Origin: Bacteroidaceae bacterium HV4-6-C5C
GTDB taxonomy: Bacteria; Bacteroidota; Bacteroidia; Bacteroidales; Bacteroidaceae
Assembly (NCBI GenBank): GCA_007896885.1
Contig: VOIU01000005.1
Location: forward strand, 124,001-188,000
Length of the DNA: 64,000 bases
Direction: 5' to 3'
Shown: in pieces, positions 47,689 through 57,617 of the stretch
Position numbering within the stretch: the stretch's first letter is position 1
How the letters are laid out: every line of letters begins with the position of its first letter
Program-made: the position numbers and the translations under genes
Notes under the pieces: generated by a model
Told to the model about the DNA's origin: nothing
Seen by the model: the letters and a program-made list of their open reading frames with translations, nothing else
Database searches by the model: none

Positions 47689-48912
47689 ATGTTGTTATAT
47701 GACTTGGCAATAGGCTTTTATGATCTTTTGGTCCATTTGGCTGCTCCTTTCAGCCGTAAGCCGCGTAAAATGATGAAAGGGCATTGGGTCGTATATGAGC
47801 TTTTACGTCAGCAGTTGGAAAAAGATATGCGGTATATCTGGTTTCATGCTGCATCTCTTGGTGAATTTGAACAAGGTCGTCCTTTAATTGAAAGAATTCG
47901 TGCGGAACACCCCGAATATGGCATACTATTGACTTTCTTTTCTCCATCGGGTTATGAAGTTCGGAAGAACTATCGTGGAGCTGATGTCGTTTGTTATTTG
48001 CCCTTTGATAAGCCTCGAAATGTAAAGAAGTTCTTGGATATTGCAAATCCTTGTATGGCCTTTTTCATTAAATATGAGTTTTGGAAGAATTATCTTGATG
48101 AGCTGCATAAACGTCAAGTGCCGGTATATAGCGTGTCATCTATTTTTCGTAGAGGACAAATATTTTTTAAATGGTATGGAGGTACCTATCGTAATGTCTT
48201 ACGTGACTTTGATCATTTATTTGTCCAGAACGAGCGTTCTAAACGCTATTTGGGTAAAATAGGAATCAACAAAGTTACTGTAGTGGGTGATACGAGATTT
48301 GATAGGGTTTTGCAGATTAGAGATGAGGCCAAAGATCTTTCTTTGGTGGAAATGTTTAAAAATGATTCTTTTGTTTTTGTAGCGGGCAGTTCATGGCAAC
48401 CTGATGAAGATCTTTTTATTGAATATTTTAATAATCATCCTGGACTGAAGTTGATAATTGCTCCGCATGTGATTGATGAAAATCATTTAGTGGAGATTAT
48501 CCGGAAATTGAAACGCCCTTATGTGCGCTATACCAGAGCGGATGGGAAGAATATTCGTAAAGCCGATTGTTTAATTATCGATTGTTTTGGCTTACTATCT
48601 TCTATCTATCGTTATGGAGAGATTGCATATATCGGGGGTGGTTTTGGTGTAGGTATTCATAACACTTTAGAGGCTGCGGTTTATGGAATACCTGTTATTT
48701 TTGGGCCTAAATACCAAAAATTTATGGAAGCGACCCAATTGATAGAAGCAAAAGGTGCTTTTTCTATTACGACTTATGATGAGTTGAGTACATTACTTGA
48801 CCGTCTACTGTCCGATGAAGTGTTTTTACGTGAAACAGGCACTAATGCAGGGTATTATGTGACTGGTAATGCTGGAGCAACCGACAGAATTATGAATAAA
48901 ATAGATATTTAA
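47689..48912 (+). CDS. waaA: 3-deoxy-D-manno-octulosonic acid (Kdo) transferase
   Basis: A 407-residue GT30 transferase that attaches Kdo to the lipid A precursor. An N-terminal hydrophobic stretch anchors it to the inner membrane. WFHAASLGEFEQGRPLIERI is the typical early motif with the catalytic Glu, followed by LTFFSPSGYEVRK, YSVSSIFRRGQ and GGGFGVGIHNTLEAAVYGIP with the nucleotide-binding end. It directly follows gltX. Confidence 0.94.
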   Translation: MLLYDLAIGFYDLLVHLAAPFSRKPRKMMKGHWVVYELLRQQLEKDMRYIWFHAASLGEFEQGRPLIERIRAEHPEYGILLTFFSPSGYEVRKNYRGADVVCYLPFDKPRNVKKFLDIANPCMAFFIKYEFWKNYLDELHKRQVPVYSVSSIFRRGQIFFKWYGGTYRNVLRDFDHLFVQNERSKRYLGKIGINKVTVVGDTRFDRVLQIRDEAKDLSLVEMFKNDSFVFVAGSSWQPDEDLFIEYFNNHPGLKLIIAPHVIDENHLVEIIRKLKRPYVRYTRADGKNIRKADCLIIDCFGLLSSIYRYGEIAYIGGGFGVGIHNTLEAAVYGIPVIFGPKYQKFMEATQLIEAKGAFSITTYDELSTLLDRLLSDEVFLRETGTNAGYYVTGNAGATDRIMNKIDI

Positions 48913-48949
48913 ATCCTGTCCGTTACTCCTTTTGCTTTTTACCATTCAA

Positions 48950-49462
48950 CTATTTGTACCAATTGGAATACATTAAATAGTTGTGTGCTATCTTTTGATT
49001 CAGTTCTTTTGCTTGCTGTGGATCTACTTTTTTTATAAATTTAGCGGGAACTCCTCCCCAGATACTACCTGGCTCAATGATCGTGTTGCTTAATACTAAC
49101 GAACCTGCTGCAACGATAGCTCCTTCACCCACCACGGCGTGATCAAGAATTGTTGATCCCATTCCAATCAATGCATAGTCCTTTATTTTTGCACCATGCA
49201 CAGTAACATTATGGCCAATGGAGACATGATCTCCTATTTCAATTGTCGACTTTTCATATAAAGTGTGTAAAACGCTTCCATCTTGTATGTTGACTCCATT
49301 CCCTATTTTTATAGAATTTACGTCACCTCTTAATACGGTGTTAAACCATACGCTGCAATCATCTCCTATTATAGTGTCTCCTATAATGGTTGCATTGTCT
49401 GCCAAAAAACAATTTTTTCCGATTCTTGGAGTAAATCCTCTTACTGATTTGATTAATGCCAT
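48950..49462 (-). CDS. Gamma-class carbonic anhydrase-like hexapeptide protein
   Basis: A 170-residue left-handed beta-helix protein built of hexapeptide repeats (LADNATIIGDTIIGDDCSVW and following). The zinc-type histidines are in SVLHTL, VSIGHNVTVHG, and the family motif GMGSTILDHAVVGEGAIVAAG is present. The group includes gamma-carbonic anhydrases and YrdA/PaaY-like proteins, so enzymatic activity is uncertain. It lies 4 bases after the aminopeptidase gene on the same strand. Confidence 0.88.
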   Translation of the reverse strand: MALIKSVRGFTPRIGKNCFLADNATIIGDTIIGDDCSVWFNTVLRGDVNSIKIGNGVNIQDGSVLHTLYEKSTIEIGDHVSIGHNVTVHGAKIKDYALIGMGSTILDHAVVGEGAIVAAGSLVLSNTIIEPGSIWGGVPAKFIKKVDPQQAKELNQKIAHNYLMYSNWYK

Positions 49463-49466
49463 TTTC

Positions 49467-51248
49467 TTATAAATTACTTGTTATATCTTTTAGCCATTTT
49501 TGCTCGTCTTTATCTAAATTCGGAGCTAATTTATCGTATACTTCTTGATGGTAATTATTAAGCCATTCAACTTCTTCATTAGTGAGTAGCTCTTTTATAA
49601 TCCCTTTTTTGCAAATAGGGCAAAGAGTTAAGGTTTCAAATTTTAGATATTCTCCAAACATTCCTTCTCCAGCAGAAACTACTAATGTAAGATTCTCTGT
49701 ACGTATGCCATGCTTTCCAACTTTGTAAAGTCCTGGTTCGTTTGAGGTCACCATTCCAATCTGTAGTGGTACAGGATTCTCATTCATACGAATGCTCTGA
49801 GGTCCTTCATGCACATTTAGAAAATGTCCAACGCCGTGGCCTGTGCCGTGAAGATAGTTCATCTTTTTTTGCCATATTGGCATTCGAGCTAATACGTCTA
49901 ATTGTGTTCCCCGTGTACCTGTGGGAAAAATAGCCATTGCTAATGTAATATGTCCCTTTAATATTAGTGTGTAATCCGTTTTTTCTTCTTCGGTTAGTTC
50001 TCCTAATGCGATGGTGCGGGTGATATCTGTTGTTCCGTCAAGATATTGAGCACCAGAGTCAAGAAGTAAAAAACCGTTTTTCTTTAAGAGTATGTCGGTT
50101 TCAGGAGTAGCTTCATAATGGACAATTGCTGCATGTTCTTTATATCCGGCTATTGTATCAAAACTATCTCCAATAAACAAGTCTTGTTGAGCTCTGAAAG
50201 CATGTAATTTCTTGTCAATAGTAATTTCAGTTACATTGCCTTGAGATATTGCTTCCTCAAGCCATTTAAGAAATTTCACTAGCGCAATGCCGTCTCGTAG
50301 CATTGCTGAGTGTATACCTTGTATCTCTTGTTCGTTTCTTATCGCTTTTAATAAAGCAATCGGCGAAGGAATCAATTGTATTTGGGATAAAGAATTTATG
50401 GATGAAGCTATTGAATAGTTTGTTTTTGCAGGGTCGACTGAAATTTTTTTTATGTTGATTTGACGTAGGAAATCTTGAATGTCCGAATAGTTGTGCTGCT
50501 CTACTTTAATGTCTCTGAAATACTTTTTTAACGTTATAGGAACCTTTACCGGGTTTATAAATAAATGAGCATGCTCCATGGTTATAACGAGATAGCAGAT
50601 TGCAACAGGGTTGCAATGTATGTCGCCACCCCTAATGTTCAGAATCCATGCAATTTCATCCAATGCACTGATGATTATAGCGTCGGAGCCAGCCTCTTTA
50701 AGTTGCTCCCGCACAATACACATTTTATCTTGGCTACTTTTTCCGGCATATTTAAGGGGATATATGGAAATTTCTGTTTCAGGGATAAGAGGTCTGTCTT
50801 TCCATAATTCATTCATTGGATCAGGCGTGATTTCCAATTTTATATCTCTATGATTGAGCTTGTTCTTTATCTCATTGACTTGATTAATAGAAAATAGTTT
50901 CCCATCTATACCTACATGGTCTCCACTATTAAGTTTATTGCTTAAAAACTCTGCAATGGTGGGAGTTTCGGATAGCCCCTCTTTGTATAGTTTGATCCCA
51001 CTGCCGCTTAGTTGCTGCTCTGCTTGTATAAAATATCTGGAGTCCGTCCACAATCCGGCTTCATGTAATGTAACAACAATCGTCCCAGCAGATCCGGTAA
51101 ATCCAGATATCCACTCTCTGATTTTCCAATGTGGAGCCAAGTATTCACTGATATGTGGATCTGCAGTGGGTATGATGATTGCTTCTAATTTCTTTCCCTT
51201 CAACCATTCTTGTAAGGTTTGTATCCGGATGCTTATAGATTGATTCAT
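49467..51248 (-). CDS. Aminopeptidase P family protein (Xaa-Pro aminopeptidase)
   Basis: A 593-residue metallopeptidase of family M24B with two N-terminal creatinase-like domains and a C-terminal pita-bread domain. Metal ligands appear as LDSGAQYLDGTTDITRT (two Asp), HGTGHGVGHFLNVHEGP (His), SNEPGLYKVGKHGIRTEN (Glu) and the last Glu further on. It removes N-terminal residues before proline and is cytoplasmic (no signal peptide). Length matches the three-domain eukaryote-like type found in Bacteroidetes. Confidence 0.94.
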   Translation of the reverse strand: MNQSISIRIQTLQEWLKGKKLEAIIIPTADPHISEYLAPHWKIREWISGFTGSAGTIVVTLHEAGLWTDSRYFIQAEQQLSGSGIKLYKEGLSETPTIAEFLSNKLNSGDHVGIDGKLFSINQVNEIKNKLNHRDIKLEITPDPMNELWKDRPLIPETEISIYPLKYAGKSSQDKMCIVREQLKEAGSDAIIISALDEIAWILNIRGGDIHCNPVAICYLVITMEHAHLFINPVKVPITLKKYFRDIKVEQHNYSDIQDFLRQINIKKISVDPAKTNYSIASSINSLSQIQLIPSPIALLKAIRNEQEIQGIHSAMLRDGIALVKFLKWLEEAISQGNVTEITIDKKLHAFRAQQDLFIGDSFDTIAGYKEHAAIVHYEATPETDILLKKNGFLLLDSGAQYLDGTTDITRTIALGELTEEEKTDYTLILKGHITLAMAIFPTGTRGTQLDVLARMPIWQKKMNYLHGTGHGVGHFLNVHEGPQSIRMNENPVPLQIGMVTSNEPGLYKVGKHGIRTENLTLVVSAGEGMFGEYLKFETLTLCPICKKGIIKELLTNEEVEWLNNYHQEVYDKLAPNLDKDEQKWLKDITSNL

Positions 51249-51387
51249 TTTTAATTGATGTTATATTTATCTCCTCAAAGATAATCACTTTACATAAATA
51301 TATTGTTGATGAGTTGGCATAATTGCTTCTTTTTCGAAAAAAGCAATGCCCACTAAACCATATATTTATTGTTTTTTCGATGAAAGT

Positions 51388-51418
51388 TTTGTGAATAAAG
51401 AAAGTATATGTAATTTTG
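51388..51418 (+). promoter_or_regulatory. Consensus Bacteroides promoter for rpsU
   Basis: TTTG at 51388-51391 and TAATTTTG at 51411-51418 with exactly 19 bases between them are an excellent match to -33/-7. Confidence 0.8.
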
Positions 51419-51471
51419 CCGCTCGAATTTGATATAATTTTCTAAACCATTAATATTTTAATAAAAAAAGT

Positions 51472-51663
51472 ATGATCGTAGTACCCGTAAAAGAAGGCGA
51501 AAACATTGAGAAAGCGCTGAAGAAATTTAAAAGAAAATTTGAAAAAACAGGCATAGTCAAAGAGTTGAGAAGTAGACAACAATTTGATAAACCTTCTGTT
51601 GTTAAAAGACTTAAGAAGGAGCGTGCTGTTTATGTTCAGAAGCTTCAACAAGTGGAAGATTAA
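51472..51663 (+). CDS. rpsU: 30S ribosomal protein S21
   Basis: A 63-residue basic protein (MIVVPVKEGENIEKALKKFK...) typical of S21 in Bacteroidetes; the KRKFEKTGIVKELRSRQQFD segment is conserved. In this phylum S21 is linked to how the 30S subunit hides the anti-Shine-Dalgarno sequence. Leader of about 45 bases behind a consensus promoter; the recombinase gene follows. Confidence 0.97.
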   Translation: MIVVPVKEGENIEKALKKFKRKFEKTGIVKELRSRQQFDKPSVVKRLKKERAVYVQKLQQVED

Positions 51664-51733
51664 TTATTCGTAATTCCTTTGATTTTATTGAATTCTTTTC
51701 ATATATTCGTTGCATGATTTATTTCATAACGGT

Positions 51734-52618
51734 ATGTGGACAGTAACTTCTTTTCTCGATAATCTTCAATATGAACGTAACTATTCTGAAGAAACAATAA
51801 AGGCGTATCGTGAAGATATATGCCAGTTTGAAAACTTTGTTTCTGAAGAATTTGGATCCGTTGAACTTTCAAGTGTGACTCCTGATATTGTTCGTGAGTG
51901 GATTATGTCCTTAATGGATAAAGGTTATACATCTACTTCTATCAATAGAAAGTTGAGTGCATTGCGTTCACTTTATAAATACCTTTTACGCTTCAATCTA
52001 GTGTCTGTAGATCCTCTCCGGAAAGTAACAGGCCCTAAAAACAAAAAGAAGTTACCGGTGTTTTTAAAGGAAACCGACATGAATAAGTTGTTGGATGAAA
52101 CGGCTTTTGAAGATGGGTTTAAAGGATCTCGTGATCGTTTGATTATTGCAGTGTTTTATGTGACTGGTATTCGCCTTTCTGAATTAATAGGATTGGATGA
52201 CAGGGATATCGATCTGGAATCTGCTCTCATTAAGGTTTTAGGGAAGCGAAGAAAACAGAGATTAATACCTTTTGATGAAGAACTTAAAATGATGATTGCT
52301 GACTATTTGAATGTTAGAAATACGTCTATAGTTCGTCTGACTGATGCGTTTTTTGTTCGAGAAAACGGAGAGCGGTTGTCTCGTAGTGTTGTGGAAAATT
52401 TAGTGAAACGGAATCTATCGAAAGTGGTGACGTTGAAAAAACGATCTCCTCATGTTTTGAGGCATACTTTTGCAACAACGATGCTGAATCATGATGCTGA
52501 GTTGAGTGCAATTAAAGAACTTTTGGGGCATGAGAGTCTGACAACGACAGAAGTATATACGCATACGACTTTCGAAGAGCTTAAAAAAGTTTATAACCAA
52601 GCTCATCCCAGAGCTTAA
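51734..52618 (+). CDS. Tyrosine recombinase, XerC/XerD-like
   Basis: About 294 residues. A TTG start at 51710 is possible; ATG at 51734 (MWTVTSFLDNLQYERNYSEE) matches the family. An N-terminal SAM-like DNA-binding domain is followed by a catalytic domain with GIRLSELIGL (Arg), SPHVLRHTFATTM (His, Arg), GHESLTTTEVYTHTT (His and the Tyr nucleophile). Xer enzymes resolve chromosome dimers. The context (rpsU-xer-hpf) is that of the Bacteroides housekeeping copy, not of an integrative element. Confidence 0.92.
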   Translation: MWTVTSFLDNLQYERNYSEETIKAYREDICQFENFVSEEFGSVELSSVTPDIVREWIMSLMDKGYTSTSINRKLSALRSLYKYLLRFNLVSVDPLRKVTGPKNKKKLPVFLKETDMNKLLDETAFEDGFKGSRDRLIIAVFYVTGIRLSELIGLDDRDIDLESALIKVLGKRRKQRLIPFDEELKMMIADYLNVRNTSIVRLTDAFFVRENGERLSRSVVENLVKRNLSKVVTLKKRSPHVLRHTFATTMLNHDAELSAIKELLGHESLTTTEVYTHTTFEELKKVYNQAHPRA

Positions 52619-52632
52619 AAATGGAGGTAGTT

Positions 52633-52932
52633 ATGGAAGTAAGAATTCAATCAATTCACTTTGATGCGTCAGAGCAATTGCACACTTTTATTCGAAAGAA
52701 AGTTGTAAAATTGGAGAAGTATTACGATGATATAAAGAAAGTGGAGGTGTCGTTGAAAGTTGTTAAGCCTGAAACCGCTGCAAACAAAGAGGTGGGTGTT
52801 GTGGTTGCAATTCCTAATGGTGAACTTTATGCAAGTAAAATCTGTGATACTTTTGAGGAAGCGGTTGATTTAAGCATAGAAGCTCTCGAAAAGCAGTTGG
52901 TTAAATATAAGGAGAAACAACGTAATAAATAA
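52633..52932 (+). CDS. hpf: Ribosome hibernation promoting factor (RaiA/HPF family)
   Basis: A 99-residue protein if it starts at ATG 52633, which follows an AGGAGG-like sequence only four bases ahead (GGAGGTAGTT) inside the earlier possible start at 52621. MEVRIQSIHFDASEQLHTFI and KKVEVSLKVVKPETA are family hallmarks. It binds the 30S decoding site and shuts ribosomes down in stationary phase. Directly follows the Xer gene (two bases from stop to first ATG), so they are co-transcribed. Confidence 0.9.
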   Translation: MEVRIQSIHFDASEQLHTFIRKKVVKLEKYYDDIKKVEVSLKVVKPETAANKEVGVVVAIPNGELYASKICDTFEEAVDLSIEALEKQLVKYKEKQRNK

Positions 52933-52944
52933 ATCTGCTAAAAT

Positions 52945-52975
52945 TTTGTGGGGAAAAAATAAATCTCTAAATTTG
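52945..52975 (+). promoter_or_regulatory. Consensus promoter of the tRNA-tuf-secE-nusG-rpl operon
   Basis: TTTG (52945-52948) and TAAATTTG (52968-52975) are 19 bases apart, a textbook match; the first tRNA starts 50 bases downstream. Confidence 0.8.
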
Positions 52976-53024
52976 CAGCCGTTTCGCTCATGTGGGACGT
53001 AACGGTTGCATCTTTTTGAGTTTT

Positions 53025-53098
53025 GCCTCTTTAGCTCAGTTGGCCAGAGCACGTGATTTGTAATCTCGGGGTCGTTGGTTCGAATCCGACAAGAGGCT
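53025..53098 (+). tRNA. tRNA-Thr (TGT)
   Basis: A 74-base cloverleaf: acceptor arms gcctctt / aagaggc, D arm agctcagttggccagagc, anticodon loop TTTGTAA (TGT), T arm gttggttcgaatccgac. Confidence 0.95.
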
Positions 53099-53131
53099 CA
53101 AAAAGTGGGGGAAAAGTGCCTTATTTTAGAA

Positions 53132-53214
53132 GGGCAAATACCAGAGTGGCCAAATGGGGCAGACTGTAAATCTGCTGGCTTACGCCTTCGGTGGTTCGAA
53201 TCCATCTTTGCCCA
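53132..53214 (+). tRNA. tRNA-Tyr (GTA)
   Basis: An 83-base cloverleaf: acceptor arms gggcaaa / tttgccc, anticodon loop CTGTAAA (GTA), the long variable arm expected of bacterial tRNA-Tyr, and T loop ggttcgaatcc. Confidence 0.95.
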
Positions 53215-53228
53215 CTTTCTTTTCTCTT

Positions 53229-53300
<72 letters not shown>

Positions 53301-53349
53301 CATAAAAATGAAAAGCTGATTATTAATCAAATAAATAACAAGTAAAGCT

Positions 53350-54534
53350 ATGGCTAAAGAGAAATTCTCACGTACCAAACCGCACGTAAACATTGGTACA
53401 ATTGGTCACGTAGACCACGGTAAAACCACGTTGACTGCTGCTATCACTGCTGTGTTGGCAAAGAAAGGTCTTTCAGAAGTTAAGTCATTCGATCAGATTG
53501 ATAATGCTCCTGAAGAAAAAGAAAGAGGTATTACTATTAATACTTCACACGTAGAATATGAAACTGCAAATCGTCACTACGCTCACGTAGACTGTCCGGG
53601 ACATGCCGACTACGTAAAGAACATGGTAACTGGTGCTGCTCAGATGGACGGTGCTATTATTGTAGTTGCTGCTACTGATGGTCCTATGCCTCAAACTCGT
53701 GAACACATTTTGTTGGCTCGCCAGGTAAACGTTCCAAAATTGGTTGTGTTTATGAATAAATGCGATATGGTTGATGATGAGGAAATGTTGGAACTCGTTG
53801 AAATGGAAATGCGTGAATTGCTTTCTGCATACGAATTTGATGGTGATAATACTCCTATCATTCGTGGATCTGCATTGGGAGCTTTGAACGGTGTTGAAAA
53901 ATGGGAAGATAAAGTTATGGAATTAATGGATGCTGTTGACTCATGGATTCCATTGCCTCCTCGTGATGTTGATAAACCATTTTTGATGCCTGTTGAAGAT
54001 GTATTTTCAATTACTGGCCGTGGAACTGTTGCTACTGGTCGTATTGAAGCTGGTATCGTGAAAGTTGGTGATGAAATCGAAATCCTTGGTTTGGGTGAAG
54101 ATAAAAAATCAGTTGTAACTGGTGTTGAAATGTTCCGCAAATTGTTGGATGAAGGTGAAGCTGGTGATAATGTTGGTTTGTTGCTTCGTGGCGTTGATAA
54201 GAATGAAATCAAACGTGGTATGGTTCTTTGTAAACCAGGCCAGATTAAACCTCACTCTAGATTCAAAGCTTCTATTTATGTGTTGAAGAAAGAAGAAGGT
54301 GGTCGTCATACTCCTTTCCATAATAAATATCGTCCTCAATTCTACTTGCGTACTATGGACTGTACAGGTGAGATTTCTCTTCCTGAAGGAACAGAAATGG
54401 TAATGCCTGGTGATAACGTAGCAATCAATGTTGAATTGATCTATCCTGTAGCATTGAACGTTGGTTTGCGTTTTGCAATCCGCGAAGGTGGTCGTACAGT
54501 AGGTTCTGGTCAGATTACTGAAATCCTTGACTAA
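53350..54534 (+). CDS. tuf: Elongation factor Tu
   Basis: A 394-residue GTPase delivering aminoacyl-tRNA to the ribosome. [14 protein letters not shown] (P-loop), [12 protein letters not shown] (switch II) and NKCDMVDD (G4) are intact, followed by the two beta-barrel domains. Strong bias for frequently used codons compared with its neighbours fits very high expression. A terminator follows directly and the tRNA-Trp starts after it. Confidence 0.98.
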   Translation: MAKEKFSRTKPHVNIGTIGHVDHGKTTLTAAITAVLAKKGLSEVKSFDQIDNAPEEKERGITINTSHVEYETANRHYAHVDCPGHADYVKNMVTGAAQMDGAIIVVAATDGPMPQTREHILLARQVNVPKLVVFMNKCDMVDDEEMLELVEMEMRELLSAYEFDGDNTPIIRGSALGALNGVEKWEDKVMELMDAVDSWIPLPPRDVDKPFLMPVEDVFSITGRGTVATGRIEAGIVKVGDEIEILGLGEDKKSVVTGVEMFRKLLDEGEAGDNVGLLLRGVDKNEIKRGMVLCKPGQIKPHSRFKASIYVLKKEEGGRHTPFHNKYRPQFYLRTMDCTGEISLPEGTEMVMPGDNVAINVELIYPVALNVGLRFAIREGGRTVGSGQITEILD

Positions 54535-54544
54535 AAAATAATTT

Positions 54545-54583
54545 AATCAGTTCTTGCGAATTATTGCAAGGACTGATTTTTTC
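54545..54583 (+). terminator. Terminator/attenuator after tuf
   Basis: Thirteen-base arms (aatcagttcttgc / gcaaggactgatt, one wobble pair) and a T-run, just before tRNA-Trp. Partial read-through would feed tRNA-Trp, secE and nusG. Confidence 0.85.
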
Positions 54584-54584
54584 T

Positions 54585-54657
54585 ACGGAAGTAGCTCAGT
54601 TGGTAGAGCACCGGTCTCCAAAACCGGGTGTCGGGAGTTCGAGCCTCTCCTTCCGTG
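54585..54657 (+). tRNA. tRNA-Trp (CCA)
   Basis: A 73-base cloverleaf: acceptor arms acggaag / cttccgt, D arm agctcagttggtagagc, anticodon loop CTCCAAA (CCA), T arm gggagttcgagcctctcc. Between tuf and secE as in many Bacteroidetes. Confidence 0.95.
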
Positions 54658-54671
54658 CTAATATTGTGAAA

Positions 54672-54863
54672 ATGAAGAAGATAGTAACTTATATTAAAGA
54701 AACTTACGACGAGCTTGTTCATAAAGTATCGTGGCCTACTTATTCTGAGCTCTCTAACAGTGCAGTAGTTGTTTTATATGCTTCCCTACTTATTGCATTG
54801 GTAGTGTTTGCGATGGACTTCTGTTTCCAGAACCTAATGGAAAATATTATTTATCCACATTAA
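54672..54863 (+). CDS. secE: Preprotein translocase subunit SecE
   Basis: A 63-residue protein starting MKKIVTYIKETYDELVHKVS; one C-terminal membrane helix (VVLYASLLIALVVFAMDF). The WPTYSEL amphipathic part is the conserved SecE motif. The frame is open further upstream through the tRNA, so I set the start at ATG 54672. It is the small stabilising subunit of the SecYEG channel; nusG follows by 14 bases. Confidence 0.95.
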   Translation: MKKIVTYIKETYDELVHKVSWPTYSELSNSAVVVLYASLLIALVVFAMDFCFQNLMENIIYPH

Positions 54864-54877
54864 AAAGAGGAAGTTAA

Positions 54878-55420
54878 ATGTCTGAGATTGAAAAAAAATG
54901 GTACGTTCTGCGTGCTATTAGTGGGAAAGAATCTAAGGTTAAAGAGTATCTTGAAGCTGACATTAAAAATAGCGACCTTGGTGATTATGTTTCTCAGGTA
55001 TTGATTCCTACCGAAAAAGTGTATCAGGTTCGCAATGGTAAAAAAATTGTAAAGGAAAGAAGTTATCTTCCCGGTTACGTTTTAATTGAAGCTGCCTTGG
55101 TAGGCGAAGTTGCACATCATCTAAGAAATACTCCGAATGTAATAGGTTTCTTAGGTGGTTCTGATAAGCCTGTGCCTTTGCGACAGTCTGAAGTTAATCG
55201 TATACTTGGTACGGTAGATGAGCTTCAAGATGCTACTGAAGAATTGAATATACCTTATGTGGTAGGTGAGACTGTAAAAGTAATTTTCGGTCCGTTCAGT
55301 GGATTTAGTGGTATTATTGAAGAAGTTAATACCGAAAAGAAAAAGTTAAAAGTCATGGTTAAGATATTTGGGCGGAAAACTCCGCTTGAATTAGGCTTTA
55401 TGCAAGTTGAGAAAGAATAA
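54878..55420 (+). CDS. nusG: Transcription termination/antitermination protein NusG
   Basis: A 180-residue protein with the NGN domain (KKWYVLRAISGKESKVKEYL) and a C-terminal KOW domain (GETVKVIFGPFSGFSGIIEE). It connects RNA polymerase to ribosome or Rho. Order secE-nusG-rplK is standard. Confidence 0.97.
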   Translation: MSEIEKKWYVLRAISGKESKVKEYLEADIKNSDLGDYVSQVLIPTEKVYQVRNGKKIVKERSYLPGYVLIEAALVGEVAHHLRNTPNVIGFLGGSDKPVPLRQSEVNRILGTVDELQDATEELNIPYVVGETVKVIFGPFSGFSGIIEEVNTEKKKLKVMVKIFGRKTPLELGFMQVEKE

Positions 55421-55478
55421 TGCAAAATGTTACGTTGCACTGTTCTTTATTAGTATTTATATATAAAATAATAAAAAA

Positions 55479-55922
55479 ATGGCTAAAGAAGTTGCTGGAC
55501 TAATCAAATTACAGATTAAAGGAGGCGCTGCAAACCCATCTCCCCCCGTAGGACCTGCATTGGGTTCGAAGGGTATTAATATTATGGAGTTTTGCAAGCA
55601 ATTCAATGCCAGAACCCAAGACAAAGCAGGTAAAATTTTGCCTGTGGTTATTACTTATTATGCAGATAAATCATTTGATTTTGTAATTAAAACTCCACCT
55701 GTTGCAATTCAGTTACTTGAGGTCGCAAAAATTAAAGGTGGATCTGCTGAGCCTAATCGTAAGAAAGTTGCTGAGATTTCTTGGGAACAAGTTCGCACGA
55801 TTGCTCAGGACAAGTTGGTTGATTTGAACTGCTTTACTGTGGACGCTGCTATGAAAATGGTTGCTGGCACAGCGAGAAGTATGGGTATCACTGTAAAAGG
55901 GGAGTTCCCGGTTAATAATTAA
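55479..55922 (+). CDS. rplK: 50S ribosomal protein L11
   Basis: A 147-residue L11: [20 protein letters not shown] at the N-terminus and the RNA-binding C-terminal domain ending [14 protein letters not shown]. Part of the stalk base GTPase centre; followed after 15 bases by rplA. Confidence 0.98.
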   Translation: MAKEVAGLIKLQIKGGAANPSPPVGPALGSKGINIMEFCKQFNARTQDKAGKILPVVITYYADKSFDFVIKTPPVAIQLLEVAKIKGGSAEPNRKKVAEISWEQVRTIAQDKLVDLNCFTVDAAMKMVAGTARSMGITVKGEFPVNN

Positions 55923-55937
55923 TAAACTTCAATTAGG

Positions 55938-56636
55938 ATGGGTAAACTGACAAAAAAACAAAAGTTGGCTGCTGAAAAAATTGAAGCAGGGAAAGCATAC
56001 TCACTGAAAGAAGCTTCAGCATTAGTGAAAGAAATTACTTTTACTAAATTTGATGCTTCGGTTGATATCGATGTACGGTTGGGCATTGACCCTCGTAAAG
56101 CGAATCAGATGGTGAGAGGTGTTGTTTCACTTCCTCACGGTACTGGCAAGGTTACTCGAGTATTAGTACTTTGTACACCGGATTCAGAAGTTGCTGCAAA
56201 AGAAGCAGGGGCTGACTATGTGGGTCTTGATGAATATATTGAGAAAATAAAGGGTGGATGGACTGATATTGATGTTATCATCACTATGCCATCTATTATG
56301 GGTAAAATTGGTGCGCTCGGTCGTGTGCTTGGTCCTCGTGGATTAATGCCTAATCCGAAGAGTGGCACTGTGACTATGGATGTTGCTAAAGCTGTGAGAG
56401 AAGTTAAGCAAGGAAAGATCGACTTTAAAGTTGATAAAAGTGGAATTGTGCATACTTCTATTGGTAAGTCGTCATTTAGTGCTGATCAGATTCGCGATAA
56501 TGCAAAAGAATTTGTATCAACATTGAATAAGCTTAAACCAACAGCAGCTAAAGGTACATATATTAAGAGTATTTATCTTTCTAGTACAATGAGCGCGGGT
56601 ATCAAAATTGATCCGAAATCAGTGGAAGAAATCTAA
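55938..56636 (+). CDS. rplA: 50S ribosomal protein L1
   Basis: A 232-residue L1 with DVDIRLGID-type strand ([20 protein letters not shown]) and the [20 protein letters not shown] signature. In other bacteria L1 also represses its own operon by binding the mRNA; no L1-binding leader was checked here. Confidence 0.98.
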   Translation: MGKLTKKQKLAAEKIEAGKAYSLKEASALVKEITFTKFDASVDIDVRLGIDPRKANQMVRGVVSLPHGTGKVTRVLVLCTPDSEVAAKEAGADYVGLDEYIEKIKGGWTDIDVIITMPSIMGKIGALGRVLGPRGLMPNPKSGTVTMDVAKAVREVKQGKIDFKVDKSGIVHTSIGKSSFSADQIRDNAKEFVSTLNKLKPTAAKGTYIKSIYLSSTMSAGIKIDPKSVEEI

Positions 56637-56651
56637 TAAAAAAGAGCTATA

Positions 56652-57170
56652 ATGAGAAAGGAAGATAAAAGTACGATAATTGAGCAAATTGGTGCTACTG
56701 TTCAGGAGTATAGTCATTTCTATCTGGTAGATACTACTGCGATGAATGCTGCTGCTACAAGTGCTTTAAGAAGAGAGTGTTTCAAATCCGACATCAAATT
56801 GGTTGTCGTAAAAAACACTTTATTACATAAGGCGCTAGAAAGCTTAGACGTGGATTATTCTCCTCTCTATTCTTGTCTGAAAGGTACTACTGCCGTTATG
56901 TTCTGCAATACTGCAAATATCCCGGCTAAGCTTTTAAAAGATAAGTCTAAAGATGGTATTCCTGGATTAAAAGCTGCATATGCTGAAGAAAGCTTCTATA
57001 TTGGTGCAGATCAGTTGGATGCTCTTATCAGTATTAAGAGTAAAAATGAAGTTATTGCGGATATTATTGCATTGTTGCAATCTCCCGCTAAGAACGTCGT
57101 TTCTGCTCTCCAATCAGGTGGAAACACCATTCACGGAGTTCTTAAGTCACTTGGCGAAAGAGCTGAATAA
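56652..57170 (+). CDS. rplJ: 50S ribosomal protein L10
   Basis: A 172-residue L10 (MRKEDKSTIIEQIGATVQEY...) with the KNTLLHKALE RNA-binding region and the C-terminal helix that carries L7/L12 dimers. 15 bases after rplA. Confidence 0.97.
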   Translation: MRKEDKSTIIEQIGATVQEYSHFYLVDTTAMNAAATSALRRECFKSDIKLVVVKNTLLHKALESLDVDYSPLYSCLKGTTAVMFCNTANIPAKLLKDKSKDGIPGLKAAYAEESFYIGADQLDALISIKSKNEVIADIIALLQSPAKNVVSALQSGGNTIHGVLKSLGERAE

Positions 57171-57214
57171 AAACAATAATAAATTAGTAATTAAACAATT
57201 TAAATCATACAAAA

Positions 57215-57592
57215 ATGGCAGATTTGAAAGCTTTTGCAGAACAATTAGTTAACTTGACAGTAAAAGAAGTTAATGAACTTGCGACTATCCTCAAAGAAGA
57301 ATATGGTATTGAACCTGCTGCTGCAGCTGTTGCTGTTGCTGCTGGTCCTGCAGCCGCTGGTCCTGCAGCCGCTGAAGAAAAAACTTCTTTTGATGTAGTG
57401 TTGAAGAGTGCCGGTGCAGCTAAACTTCAAGTTGTTAAGGCTGTGAAGGAAGCATGTGGTCTTGGCTTGAAAGAAGCTAAGGACATGGTTGATGGTGCTC
57501 CTAGCGTAGTAAAAGAAGGTTTAGCTAAAGATGAAGCAGAATCATTGAAGAAAACATTGGAAGAAGCTGGAGCTGAAGTTGAACTTAAATAA
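57215..57592 (+). CDS. rplL: 50S ribosomal protein L7/L12
   Basis: A 125-residue stalk protein: N-terminal dimerisation helices, an Ala/Pro-rich hinge ([15 protein letters not shown]) containing a short DNA repeat, and the C-terminal domain [20 protein letters not shown] with [15 protein letters not shown]. It recruits translation factors. Confidence 0.98.
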   Translation: MADLKAFAEQLVNLTVKEVNELATILKEEYGIEPAAAAVAVAAGPAAAGPAAAEEKTSFDVVLKSAGAAKLQVVKAVKEACGLGLKEAKDMVDGAPSVVKEGLAKDEAESLKKTLEEAGAEVELK

Positions 57593-57617
57593 CATTAGCC
57601 TGTAAATCAGGTATTTC

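Noticed and set aside
51734..52618. Xer recombinase as the integrase of the accessory block
   Set aside because: It lies 25 kb away in a conserved rpsU-xer-hpf context and has no linked attachment repeats.
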